64,000 bases of DNA from Trifolium pratense (taxonomy: Eukaryota; Streptophyta; Magnoliopsida; Fabales; Fabaceae): assembly GCF_020283565.1 (NCBI RefSeq), contig NC_060062.1, positions 54,520,439 through 54,584,438 on the forward strand, read 5' to 3'. The notes below the pieces were generated by a model that did no database searches, was not told the DNA's origin, and was given only the letters and a program-made list of their open reading frames with translations. Of the stretch, positions 21,103-33,913 are shown piece by piece (within the stretch, counting starts at the first letter, position 1; each line of letters begins with the position of its first letter). The translations under genes and the position numbers were made by a program.

Positions 21103-23343
21103 GTAACGACCCAATTTTCATATTATTATTTTTATGTGTTAAAATATTTTATTTAACGTAGCATTTTAATTAAGTTAATAACTAGGGTTATTTATCGAGT
21201 ACTTTAGTTATTAAGCGAGTAGAGCGAGTTAACGCGTTATTGGGCCAAGCCAATTGGGCTTGCGGCCCAATGGGCCTTGCTTCATGGTGGGGGGCGCCCA
21301 TATGGCCAAGGATGGGAGAGAAATATCATTATTTTCTCTTTTGTTCATGAAGTGTAGAGAGGAGGAGAGAGCTTGAGGAGCTAGGGCAAGGGGAAAGCTA
21401 GAGATTCGAGATCTTCGTCGTGTTTTCTTCGAATCCAGGTAAGAGAGTAGATTTCATATTCGTGGGTGACTCGAGGAAGGGGAGAATGTCGATTTCTCCT
21501 CACCCGAACTTCCTCCACCCCATTTTCGTTTTAGTGTGAATGGATTTTCTTAATGGAAATCGATTCTAAGGTTCATAACATGTTTAACATGCTTTTATCA
21601 TGATGTATGAACGAATTTATTGGATAAAAATGAGAATTTGTTGATGTTTGAGCAAGAACATTGATATTTATGAGTTTTTGAGTAAAAGTGTAGAATCACT
21701 ACTTTTTGATGTGTTTTGTTGTAGATCGGTGAAATGAACTGACCTTTTATGTTTATATACATGTTATATGCTTGAAAACAAACTTATTTGGGATTTGGAA
21801 CATCAAAAATGGGATTTTTGGGTGGATTTATGCTCAAACCCGAAATCAGAGCTCCTGTGGCTGGCATGCTGGCTGGGCCAGCCTTGCAGCGAGGCCTGGC
21901 TTTCTCTGGCTGAAGCCAGTAAGCCTCTGGTTCCTGCTAGTTTCTCTGGCTTTCTCTGGCTGAAGCCAGTAAGCCTCTGGTTCCTGCTAGTTTCTCTGGC
22001 TTTCTCTGGCTGAAGCCACCATGACAGACTAGAACTTGTTGATGTTTCTAAGTGCAATTAAAGGTTTGTAACATGTGATTAGAGTATTCTAACATGCAAT
22101 TAGGTGTTTATAACCATGATTAATTGTATTGTGATGATAGTTGTTGATTATATTTGTGGAATATGATTGTGTTGATGATGTTTGTTTAAATGTCAAAAGA
22201 AGTATATTAAGGTGTTAATCAACTTAATAAAGAAGGATATTAGAATTATGTTATTCTAATAAAGACGGATATTAAGGTATTGATTATCTTAATAAAGACG
22301 GACGTTGGATAGTGTTCCACGTTATTGTTGACGGGCTATATGCCAAAATTGTTGATGAATATATTCATGAGTTTGAGTGCATGCATCATGAATATTTAGG
22401 GATATTGGCTTGTCCAATAAAGAAGGATATCGAACTATATTTGTTTGATAAAGACGGATATCGGAGGTGAAATACTCTGATAAAGACGATGGTACCACAT
22501 GCATTAGAGGTGTCTAGAGGACATAGCATGAATGTGAAGCATTAGATTGCATTAGGGATTATGTGTGCATTTTATGATAAATGATGTTTGACACATACTT
22601 GATAATTGTTGATTGTTAATCCGTATGTGAGGAGCAGAGTCCGTCATGACTATAAAATGAACAACGCAGGGTCCGTCATGACCATAATCTGAACAATGTA
22701 TTTGTGGTGTTAGATTACATTAGGAACTTTATGTATATTCCTATTTGTAACTGAGTTATGTGATATTTGTGGATGTTTTGGTATTGTCCGAGACGACGTG
22801 AAACTATATGTTTGGTGTATTTTGTGGATGACTGATTATGTGACAAATGAAGTATATGCATGATATATGAATATGCATGAATGATGGTGATGTATATGTA
22901 TAATGTATGATTATGCATATTTTTATGAAGAAGTGTTTAAGTACCATTTACTTACACTTGTATATATTTGAGTATGTTGTCTAACTCTCTTTTATGTGTT
23001 ATGTGCTGGACCGTTGGGGGTCCAGATTGACAGGTTTTTGTGGTATTCGATGTCGAGTCGTCGGTGAAGCTCTGCTCTGATTGTGACACGGGAAAGGGTT
23101 GTATTTAGACTATAGGGTCTTTATGACTTTCGATATTTAATTGTAAAACTATACATTTTGATAAATGATTATTTTGTATAAACATTGTTTTTACTAATTA
23201 ATTACATTAGTATTATTTTGATTGAAGAGTGTAATGCTCGAACCATGACTTTTATAATAACAAACTTTGATTTTCCGCCGCGTATTATAAAGAAGGATTT
23301 TACTAAAGGTAGAAATATATAAATAATGGGTTTGGGTGTTACA
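21103..23343 (+). repeat. Element B 5' LTR
   Basis: Starts TGTAACGACCCAATTTTC and ends TTTGGGTGTTACA. At 21893-22017 a GC-rich ~53-bp motif (TTTCTCTGGCTGAAGCCAGT within it) is repeated two and a half times. The small open frames over this repeat are chance. Confidence 0.92.
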
Positions 23344-25887
23344 ATTGGTATCAGAGCCCCGTTGTCTTCGGACTGTGTGGGTTATGTGTCGATCAGAGCA
23401 GGTCTGTGCAGTCAGACCAAGTGAGTATTGTGTGTCAGTCGTGTTGGTCTAACAATTTTGTTGTGTTTGTTTTGTGAAATCACTTATATTGTTCATTTAG
23501 GAACTATGAGTGGTGTGAATTGGATTAGTTGATCCATTCTTTTGTTGAGTAATTGTATGAGTGCTATGTTTCTATGTTTATAATAGTTGTATATGCTTAG
23601 AGTTTAACCTTTGTGTAGTTTAAACTTGGTTGATTGATGCTTAATTGCAAATTGTTGATAATCCGGCATGATATAAACTGCATGTGATGATCCGGCATGA
23701 TATAAAACTGCATGTGGTAATGATTTGAAATAATTTTAAAAACTAATATTATTTCTTGAAGATTTTGGTGAAAATATAAAGTTATTTTCTTTTGGGTAAG
23801 TGAAAATTAAATTTTTAAAATGGTGAGAAGAGTAGGATATTAATGTGTCCTGGTATGTGTTTGTTACATGTTTGTTTATAACATGTGCTAGATGATTACT
23901 AGGCATTTGAATTGCTATGCGTTTTATGAGTAAAAACATGAAGATCTCATAATTCTATGTCGTGATTGTTGATTCATGATTCTAAATGTGCTTTCAAGTC
24001 TATAATGATGTTATATGCTTGATGTTTTGGATTTTGTGGATTAGTGAGTCGAGAAAACGAGAGTTTAGTGAGCGTAAGTTCAAAACCGTAGCAGAGCACC
24101 CAGATTTTTGGATGTGCTCGCTAGGCGAAGAATGAACCTCGCTGAGTCTCGCTAAGTCTTACTAAATCCTGTGAATGTTTTTGACTTGTCTCGCCAGGAG
24201 CTCGCTAGCTTTTGCTAAGCGAGGGAGCTAGACAAGAATTTTATTTGGTTGATGTCTTGTCCTAAGTTGATAACATGTGAGATTCTTGTCTTCTTGTGTT
24301 TGTTAGGACTAGAATAAATGTGAATATGAATTATTGCTATGCAATGTTCATTTTTCTTGTGTTGTTTTGATTTCCTAACTTTGAGAAGTGAGGGAAGTAT
24401 AGGTTACTTGGATGCTTGCATGATTTTGTGTAGGTGTTTAGGTATCGTGGGTTAGGTTTTGTCCCTTGTATGCGACATGCGTGTAAACGATGTCGATACT
24501 AGTTTCTTCTTAGGAAGAATATGTTTAGAGACGATAGAACCGTTAGGTGTGAGCACCAGAAGTTCTAGTGGAAGAGTACGAGTGAGTTTGAGATAAGTGG
24601 GGGAGAAGGTTATATCCCTCCGAGATGTTTCGAACGTGAGAAGATTGGATGAGTAGAGATGTTCTTGAAGCGGAATATTCGGGAGTTGGTGATGTTGTTC
24701 GAAGTGGAACGAATGGGAGCAACAAGTTGTGAGAAACTATTAGAAGAGGAGTTGTCGGACCAAGTGTTTCACCGTGAGGCGTTAGTGAGATTGGTTAAGT
24801 GAGATGAAGAGTATTCGGAACGGTTGGAGATCGTGTGTTGCACTAAAAGTATGAAGGCGTGTTTTGTGAACCAAAGTTGAAGTACCTATTCGATTAGTAG
24901 GAGTCGAATATGTAGAAAGGGAAGTGATTAAGATTCTTGAGAAGATTGGAGAACTTGGGAAATAGATGTTAAAATTAGTGGACCGTTGGTGTTAACTAAT
25001 CGAGGAAAGGAAATAGGTTTTAAAGTAGATGAGATTGGAATTGAGAAATATCATAATATGATTGGTATGCTTGTTGAATCGTTGGAAGTAAGGATTGTAT
25101 GAATAATCGAGTTTATTCGAAGATGGAAGTAGGATAACGATTCGAAAGATTTTGTGAGAGGCTTGTCGAAGAAAGAGTAATTGGATTTGGATAATAACCG
25201 GACAATTGGTGTCACATGTTGAATGAGAACGTAGAGTCTTGGAGGTTGAGATGAAGCTAAGTGAGTAGTAACGTCTTAGAATGATTGGAAATAAGAAAGT
25301 TAGCCATTGAAGAACGTGCAGAGAATGAGTAATGGGAGGTCATGTTGGAAAGTGACTTGTGTTAGGTGAGAGTTTGCGAAAAGGATTACCGAACATGTGA
25401 GTAGATGTTGTGTTGAGCACATAGAGTGAGGAGTTGAAGGCGATGCCTAAGGTAAGTGTCGGAGAGCAATTGGTAGAATTTTAGTAAAAAAAAAAAATGA
25501 GAATTATGGAGTTGTGGAAGTATTCCACGGAAGTATCTTTCGGAGAGTTTGATTGTTTGTACCTGTTTTGGGGGTAACGTTGTGAGGTCGTAGAATGTGA
25601 GTCTGTGGATGTTTCGTGCGGAGTGGACGTTTTAGCAGTTTGATAGGAATGGTTTATGTCGATATCATGATTGTTGACTGTCTATCGACAAATTGAGGAA
25701 CTGGCCGTCCTTGATCTCTTGTTGATAAATGGACAAAAATTGTGTTGGATGGGATAAACTAATTTTGTCAAACTTAGTAATGTGTAGTGTTTCGAGCGTT
25801 TCGTTGGAGGGTCGGATACAGGAGTTATTCGGAGTTGTTTTAGTCGCGTAATTTTCGAGGGCGAAAATCTTCTAAGTGGGGGAGAGT
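23344..25887 (+). other. Element B interior, non-coding
   Basis: Primer-binding site at 23346-23357, then about 2.5 kb without a gene. Two short copies of CCGGCATGATATAAA-type text lie near 23665-23710. The region 24440-24700 is similar to element C 18640-18860, and 25640-25770 is similar to 20310-20440. Confidence 0.8.
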
Positions 25888-28129
25888 TGTAACGACCCAA
25901 TTTTCATATTATTATTTTTATGTGTTAAAATATTTTATTTAACGTAGCATTTTAATTAAGTTAATAACTAGGGTTATTTATCGAGTACTTTAGTTATTAA
26001 GCGAGTAGAGCGAGTTAACGCGTTATTGGGCCAAGCCAATTGGGCTTGCGGCCCAATGGGCCTTGCTTCATGGTGGGGGGCGCCCATATGGCCAAGGATG
26101 GGAGAGAAATATCATTATTTTCTCTTTTGTTCATGAAGTGTAGAGAGGAGGAGAGAGCTTGAGGAGCTAGGGCAAGGGGAAAGCTAGAGATTCGAGATCT
26201 TCGTCGTGTTTTCTTCGAATCCAGGTAAGAGAGTAGATTTCATATTCGTGGGTGACTCGAGGAAGGGGAGAATGTCGATTTCTCCTCACCCGAACTTCCT
26301 CCACCCCATTTTCGTTTTAGTGTGAATGGATTTTCTTAATGGAAATCGATTCTAAGGTTCATAACATGTTTAACATGCTTTTATCATGATGTATGAACGA
26401 ATTTATTGGATAAAAATGAGAATTTGTTGATGTTTGAGCAAGAACATTGATATTTATGAGTTTTTGAGTAAAAGTGTAGAATCACTACTTTTTGATGTGT
26501 TTTGTTGTAGATCGGTGAAATGAACTGACCTTTTATGTTTATATACATGTTATATGCTTGAAAACAAACTTATTTGGGATTTGGAACATCAAAAATGGGA
26601 TTTTTGGGTGGATTTATGCTCAAACCCGAAATCAGAGCTCCTGTGGCTGGCATGCTGGCTGGGCCAGCCTTGCAGCGAGGCCTGGCTTTCTCTGGCTGAA
26701 GCCAGTAAGCCTCTGGTTCCTGCTAGTTTCTCTGGCTTTCTCTGGCTGAAGCCAGTAAGCCTCTGGTTCCTGCTAGTTTCTCTGGCTTTCTCTGGCTGAA
26801 GCCACCATGACAGACTAGAACTTGTTGATGTTTCTAAGTGCAATTAAAGGTTTGTAACATGTGATTAGAGTATTCTAACATGCAATTAGGTGTTTATAAC
26901 CATGATTAATTGTATTGTGATGATAGTTGTTGATTATATTTGTGGAATATGATTGTGTTGATGATGTTTGTTTAAATGTCAAAAGAAGTATATTAAGGTG
27001 TTAATCAACTTAATAAAGAAGGATATTAGAATTATGTTATTCTAATAAAGACGGATATTAAGGTATTGATTATCTTAATAAAGACGGACGTTGGATAGTG
27101 TTCCACGTTATTGTTGACGGGCTATATGCCAAAATTGTTGATGAATATATTCATGAGTTTGAGTGCATGCATCATGAATATTTAGGGATATTGGCTTGTC
27201 CAATAAAGAAGGATATCGAACTATATTTGTTTGATAAAGACGGATATCGGAGGTGAAATACTCTGATAAAGACGATGGTACCACATGCATTAGAGGTGTC
27301 TAGAGGACATAGCATGAATGTGAAGCATTAGATTGCATTAGGGATTATGTGTGCATTTTATGATAAATGATGTTTGACACATACTTGATAATTGTTGATT
27401 GTTAATCCGTATGTGAGGAGCAGAGTCCGTCATGACTATAAAATGAACAACGCAGGGTCCGTCATGACCATAATCTGAACAATGTATTTGTGGTGTTAGA
27501 TTACATTAGGAACTTTATGTATATTCCTATTTGTAACTGAGTTATGTGATATTTGTGGATGTTTTGGTATTGTCCGAGACGACGTGAAACTATATGTTTG
27601 GTGTATTTTGTGGATGACTGATTATGTGACAAATGAAGTATATGCATGATATATGAATATGCATGAATGATGGTGATGTATATGTATAATGTATGATTAT
27701 GCATATTTTTATGAAGAAGTGTTTAAGTACCATTTACTTACACTTGTATATATTTGAGTATGTTGTCTAACTCTCTTTTATGTGTTATGTGCTGGACCGT
27801 TGGGGGTCCAGATTGACAGGTTTTTGTGGTATTCGATGTCGAGTCGTCGGTGAAGCTCTGCTCTGATTGTGACACGGGAAAGGGTTGTATTTAGACTATA
27901 GGGTCTTTATGACTTTCGATATTTAATTGTAAAACTATACATTTTGATAAATGATTATTTTGTATAAACATTGTTTTTACTAATTAATTACATTAGTATT
28001 ATTTTGATTGAAGAGTGTAATGCTCGAACCATGACTTTTATAATAACAAACTTTGATTTTCCGCCGCGTATTATAAAGAAGGATTTTACTAAAGGTAGAA
28101 ATATATAAATAATGGGTTTGGGTGTTACA
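25888..28129 (+). repeat. Element B 3' LTR
   Basis: Repeats 21103-23343 at an offset of 4,785-4,786 bp with no substitutions noticed by eye; the one-base length difference lies near the start. It ends TGTTACA at 28129. Confidence 0.92.
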
Positions 28130-28817
28130 TGGGTTTTGTGGGTGATTTTCTTAATGGAAAATGGATTCTTTTGATCCTAACGTGTGTAGTGAACTCATGG
28201 TAGATGAGGTAAACAACTTTGGGGAGTTGAAAGTGGGTATATGTAGATGTTTGATCAATGAATTGCATGTTTTGTTAAAGTTGCTTAAAACCCAAGAAAT
28301 TGGCATGATTTTGATTGTTTGAGGTATTTGGATGTTTGGAAGGGATGATTAATGTTCCTTGATACCATATATGCTTGAAATAGCTGTTTATAAGAATTTA
28401 TAACATGTCTAGATGGATTTTTGAGTGGATTCAATGTTAAACCGCCTTAGAGAAACTCAAGAACAGATATTTTTCTGGTATAGTTCGCTAAGTGACCAGG
28501 AGTTCGCTGTAGCGAACATGTTCGCTGAAGCTCGCCAAGGCTCGCCATGAGCAGGTGATTCCCTGGTGATGTTCGCGTAGGCTCGCTAAGCCTTCGCTCA
28601 GCGAATAGTTCGTTGAAGCTCGCCAATGCTCGCCAGGAGCAGGTGACTTCCTGGATCGTGGTTCGCCATGTCTCGTTGAGGCTTCGCTTAGCGAAGGCCT
28701 CTGTGACAGCAATTTTTGTTGATGTTTGTAAGTGTAATTAGGCACTTGTAACATGGTTTAAGGGTATCCTTACATGATTGTTGATACATGTTGATACTGT
28801 TAATGCTTATTGTTAAT
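28130..28817 (+). repeat. Element C 3' LTR, segment 2
   Basis: Resumes with the duplicated TGGGT after element B and runs to the TTAAT (28813-28817) where element A is inserted. It holds a cluster of short palindromes of the TTCGCTAAGCGA type at 28480-28700, as the LTRs of elements A and D do. Confidence 0.8.
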
Positions 28818-30820
28818 TGTAACGACCCGATTTTTAGTAAATCGATATTTTATATATTTGCATATATTTTGGGTTAGTGTTAAATATTTATTTACGCGAC
28901 CTATAATTATTTATCGCGAACATAAGTTTGTGAGCGAAACCTTTGTCGTGTTAGTGGGCTTTGGGCGTGTGTGAGAGCTTAATGGGCCTAAGCCATTGGG
29001 CTTGGTTCAAGGTCCAATAGAGAGTGGTATAAGTAGCAAGTCAAACCAAGGAATAGTATCACAACTTGTTTTCATGAGAAGTTAGAGTTTGTGAGCTTAG
29101 AAGCAAGAGCAAACCCTAGGAGAGCAAGAAGAAGAACACGAGCAAGGAGAAGAGATTTAGAGGCCAAGAATCATCATTCAATCTAAGGTGAGAGTGGTTA
29201 AGCATAAGCTTGGGTGATCCAAGAGAGGGGAGGTGTCTAGCCTCCATTCCTGAACTCTCTCATCCAATTTCTTTGGGGTTCGGGTGAAATTTCTTTATCA
29301 TAAACATGTTTTTTTCATCTTAGTATGCTTAATGAACATCTAGGAGGGAATATGTATATGTTTGATGATGGTTTTGCATGTTTATGCAACTTTGCTTATT
29401 TTGCAAGAAATTGGCATGATTTTGTATGTGTGATGTGTTTTGGTGTTTGTGAATGTTAATACATGTATATATGTATGGTATATACATGATTGATCACTTG
29501 TTATGCATTTATAACATGTTATAATGTATTTTGGATGGATTTGAGTGTTAAACCGCCTTTGGAAAACTCAAGAACAGATATTTTTCTGGTGTAGTTCGCT
29601 AAGCGACCAGGAGTTCGCTGTAGCGAACATGTTCGCTGAAGCTCGCCAATGCTCGCCATGAGCAGGTGACTTCCTGATGAGGTTCGCCATGTCTCGCTAA
29701 GCCCTCGCTTAGCGAAGGCCTCTGCGACAGCAATGTTTGTTAATGTTTATAAGTGTATCTAGGCACTTGTAACATGGTTTTGTTTTGGTTTTGAATTATT
29801 ATATGTTTAATAATTGTGTTGTGTGATGGCATTTATATAAAATGTCAAAGAAGTATATGTATTTTTGTATATCGGGTTGTCCGATAAAGAAGAATATCAG
29901 TTTGTCTGATAAAGAAGTTTAATGGATTATGTTATCCATGTAGTGAGCAGTAGCTTCGTGCTAAGTGATTATCATATGTTTGGTAAATGCATGGCATTCA
30001 TAAACTCATGCATTATTTAGGGATATCAGACTCGTCTGATAAAGAAGGATATTGGACTTGTCCAATAAAGAAGGATATCAATGGTAAGTTCCTTGATAAA
30101 GAAGATGGTACCACATGCATTAGTCGTGTCTAGGTTGGCATGACATTGAATGTTTGGCATTAGTCGCATTTGAGTAAATGTGCAATTATGTGTTATGTGT
30201 TATGTGAGTTCTTTGTGTTGTCCGAAACGACGTGAAACTATCTGGTTGTGTATTTGTGAGTATGTGTTATCTGGTGTATTACTTATTGAGGTATGTGTGT
30301 GAGTTAGTATTACATGATAGGTTGAATATAGGTGCGTTTCTATATTCGTATGTATGTGATTATGTTTACTAACTCTCTACCTAATTGTTATGTGCTGGAC
30401 CTTTGGGGGTTCAGGTATTCAGGTCGAGGTTTCGATCGAGTTTTAGCTGCAGATCGTTTTGGTGTGGAGCACTTTTGGTGAGGAGCTAGTGTAGGCTACC
30501 TTTGTATAGCTTTGTTAAGTTTAGTTTGGTTGTGATGTATATTAGTGCTCTGGTATGTTGTAACATCGAGTCGGGGATCGTTTGTATTCCGTCGTATATC
30601 GATGTGAACATCTTAACTTATGTTTTATGTAGATGAATTATCTTTTGAACTATTTTGTTCATTGCTTTGAAAATCCTTTATTTTAATGTTTTCCGCTGCG
30701 ACGTTTCGTGTCAAGTGCACGATCGTTTTGAAAATGTTTTCCCGTAGCGCTCCGGCTACTTATCTTTAAAAAGAGTTTTTAAGATCACGTTTTTAAGGGT
30801 AGTTAGTTCGGGGTGTTACA
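28818..30820 (+). repeat. Element A 5' LTR
   Basis: TGTAACGACCCG to GGGGTGTTACA. At 29590-29725 it has a cluster of GC-rich short palindromes (TTCGCTAAGCGA, GTTCGCTGTAGCGAAC). Repeated GATAAAGAAGGATAT-type motifs lie at 29880-30095. Confidence 0.92.
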
Positions 30821-30943
30821 ATAGTTGGTATCAGAGCAGGTCGGTTCATGTGAGCCATTAGGATTTTCTTTCTCTTTTATGAAGCATGTGTTGGGTACAC
30901 TGTTAATACATTCTAACGTCGAGTTGTGATTCGTTCAGGAATC

Positions 30944-31862
30944 ATGGCTGCTGCTAGGACCAACGCTCAGATTGCACAAGCTTTGACTGCTTTGACTACA
31001 TTGGTGGTAAGGAATAATGACCCGGGAAGGGATAGTGAGAAAAGACTGGAAAGGTTTATGTCGCATAAACCAACTCTGTTTACCGGAGGCTATAACCCGG
31101 AGGGAGCTATCAAGTGGTTAGATGAGGTTGAGATCATCTTTGAAGCAATGGGTTGTTCTGAGGAGAACAAGACTACTTTGGGAACTTATGCCCTTAGAGA
31201 GGAGGCAATCGTTTGGTGGAGGAATGTGAGACTCAGGATAGGAGTGGACGGTGTTGCTATCGTTTGGGAAACTTTCAGAAGGGAATTTTTAAGGAAGTAC
31301 TTTCCGGCTGATGTGAAGAATAAGAAAGTGATCGAGTTCATGGAGCTCAAGCAAGGAAATTTATCGGTCGCCGAGTTCGGCTAAGTTTGAAGCTTTGTGT
31401 GTGTTTAGTCCACACTACAACACGGTGGAAGCCGAAGAGGATAAGTGTGTCAAGTTCGAGAGTGGACTTCATCCGGATATCAAGCTTTTGATTGGATTTT
31501 CTGAAATCAGGGATTTTCCGACCCTTATGACCAAGGCAAGGATTTGTGATGAAGATAACAAAGCCAAGACCAACTACTATAAGGTTCTGAATGATAGGAA
31601 AGGAAAAGGTTTGGATCGTGGTAAGCCGTATGAGAACAAGGGTAATGGAAGTGGAAAGAAGAAGCAAGGAAGTGGAAGTTGTTACAAATGTGGAGAGCGG
31701 GGTCATATGTCATATGATTGCCCGAGGAAAAGCGACAAGTGTTTCAATTGTGGACAGTTTGGGCACAAGGCCGATGCTTGTCGGGTGAAAGTGTTTTGTT
31801 TCAATTGTGGCGAGGAAGGTCACAAGAGTCCGGTATGCAAGAAACCGAAGATGCCGCGTTGA
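30944..31862 (+). pseudogene. Element A gag, frameshifted
   Basis: A Ty3/gypsy-type gag. ATG at 30944 follows the primer-binding site. The retrotransposon gag domain (FMSHKPTLFTGGYNPEGA, AIVWWRNVRLRIG) is read to about residue 145. A two-base deletion relative to element D's copy at about 31375 then puts a TAA in frame at 31382-31384. The rest of the protein is open in the next frame: a basic stretch followed by three CCHC knuckles (CYKCGERGHMSYDC, CFNCGQFGHKADAC, CFNCGEEGHKSPVC), ending at 31862. Gag packages element RNA. This copy cannot make full-length gag without a frameshift. Confidence 0.9.
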
Positions 31863-31928
31863 GGGTTCGTTCTCTGTTTTATCTCTTAGATAATTTCGAG
31901 GGCGAAATTCTTTTAAGGGGGGTAGAGT

Positions 31929-33913
31929 TGTAACGACCCGATTTTTAGTAAATCGATATTTTATATATTTGCATATATTTTGGGTTAGTGTTAAATATTT
32001 ATTTACGCGACCTATAATTATTTATCGCGAACATAAGTTTGTGAGCGAAACCTTTGTCGTGTTAGTGGGCTTTGGGCGTGTGTGAGAGCTTAATGGGCCT
32101 AAGCCATTGGGCTTGGTTCAAGGTCCAATAGAGAGTGGTATAAGTAGCAAGTCAAACCAAGGAATAGTATCACAACTTGTTTTCATGAGAAGTTAGAGTT
32201 TGTGAGCTTAGAAGCAAGAGCAAACCCTAGGAGAGCAAGAAGAAGAACACGAGCAAGGAGAAGAGATTTAGAGGCCAAGAATCATCATTCAATCTAAGGT
32301 GAGAGTGGTTAAGCATAAGCTTGGGTGATCCAAGAGAGGGGAGGTGTCTAGCCTCCATTCCTGAACTCTCTCATCCAATTTCTTTGGGGTTTGGGTGAAA
32401 TTTCTTTATCATAAACATGTTTTTTTCATCTTAGTATGCTTAATGAACATCTAGGAGGGAATATGTATATGTTTGATGATGGTTTTGCATGTTTATGCAA
32501 CTTTGCTTATTTTGCAAGAAATTGGCATGATTTTGTATGTGTGATGTGTTTTGGTGTTTGTGAATGTTAATACATGTATATATGTATGGTATATACATGA
32601 TTGATCATTTGTTATGCATTTATAACATGTTATAATGTATTTTGGATGGATTTGAGTGTTAAACCGCCTTTGGAAAACTCAAGAACAGATATTTTTCTGG
32701 TGTAGTTCGCTAAGCGACCAGGAGTTCGCTGAAGCTCGCCAATGCTCGCCATGAGCAGGTGACTTCCTGATGAGGTTCTCCATGTCTCGCTAAGCCCTCG
32801 CTTAGCGAAGGCCTCTGCGACAGCAATGTTTGTTAATGTTTATAAGTGTATCTAGGCACTTGTAACATGGTTTTGTTTTGGTTTTGAATTATTATATGTT
32901 TAATAATTGTGTTGTGTGATGGCATTTATATAAAATGTCAAAGAAGTGTATGTATTTTTGTATATCGGGTTGTCCGATAAAGAAGAATATCAGTTTGTCT
33001 GATAAAGAAGTTTAATGGATTATGTTATCCATGTAGTGAGCAGTAGCTTCGTGCTAAGTGATTATCATATGTTTGGTAAATGCATGGCATTCATAAACTC
33101 ATGCATTATTTAGGGATATCAGACTCGTCTGATAAAGAAGGATATTGGACTTGTCCAATAAAGAAGGATATCAATGGTAAGTTCCTTGATAAAGAAGATG
33201 GTACCACATGCATTAGTCGTGTCTAGGTTGGCATGACATTGAATGTTTGGCATTAGTCGCATTTGAGTAAATGTGCAATTATGTGTTATGTGTTATGTGA
33301 GTTCTTTGTGTTGTCCGAAACGACGTGAAACTATCTGGTTGTGTATTTGTGAGTATGTGTTATCTGGTGTATTACTTATTGAGGTATGTGTGTGAGTTAG
33401 TATTACATGATAGGTTGAATATAGGTGCGTTTCTATATTCGTATGTATGTGATTATGTTTACTAACTCTCTACCTAATTGTTATGTGCTGGACCTTTGGG
33501 GGTTCAGGTATTCAGGTCGAGGTTTCGATCGAGTTTTAGCTGCAGATCGTTTTGGTGTGGAGCACTTTTGGTGAGGAGCTAGTGTAGGCTACCTTTGTAT
33601 AGCTTTGTTAAGTTTAGTTTGGTTGTGATGTATATTAGTGCTCTGGTATGTTGTAACATCGAGTCGGGGATCGTTTGTATTCCGTCGTATATCGATGTGA
33701 ACATCTTAACTTATGTTTTATGTAGATGAATTATCTTTTGAACTATTTTGTTCATTGCTTTGAAAATCCTTTATTTTAATGTTTTCCGCTGCGACGTTTC
33801 GTGTCAGGTGCACGATCGTTTTGAAAATGTTTTCCCGTAGCGCTCCGGCTACTTATCTTTAAAAAGAGTTTTTAAGATCACGTTTTTAAGGGTAGTTAGT
33901 TCGGGGTGTTACA
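31929..33913 (+). repeat. Element A 3' LTR
   Basis: Same as the 5' LTR but lacking 18 bp (GTAGCGAACATGTTCGCT region) within the palindrome cluster near 32725. It ends GGGGTGTTACA before the TTAAT duplication. Confidence 0.92.

Larger units (their letters stand above)
21103..28129 (+). mobile_element. Element B: complete non-coding LTR retrotransposon (LARD-like)
   Basis: Two LTRs, 21103-23343 (2,241 bp) and 25888-28129 (2,242 bp), are almost identical. The insertion is flanked by a 5-bp duplication, TGGGT, at 21098-21102 and 28130-28134. A primer-binding site (23346-23357, TGGTATCAGAGC) and a purine-rich tract before 25888 frame a 2.54-kb interior with no credible ORF. Near-identical LTRs mean very recent transposition, so enzymes must have come from an autonomous partner. 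It sits inside the 3' LTR of element C. Confidence 0.93.
28818..33913 (+). mobile_element. Element A: gag-only LTR retrotransposon (TR-GAG type)
   Basis: LTRs 28818-30820 (2,003 bp) and 31929-33913 (1,985 bp) flank an interior of only 1.1 kb. The element is bordered by TTAAT at 28813-28817 and 33914-33918. The interior has a Met-tRNA primer-binding site (30826-30837), one gag gene and a polypurine tract (31914-31928), and no protease, RT, RNase H or integrase. The LTRs differ by an 18-bp deletion in the right one and a handful of substitutions. This matches the non-autonomous TR-GAG class. It sits in element C's 3' LTR. Confidence 0.93.

Noticed and set aside
21768..22057. Overlapping small frames over the GC-rich repeat in element B LTRs (again at 26554-26843)
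   Set aside because: They exist on both strands and owe their length to a tandem repeat in an LTR.
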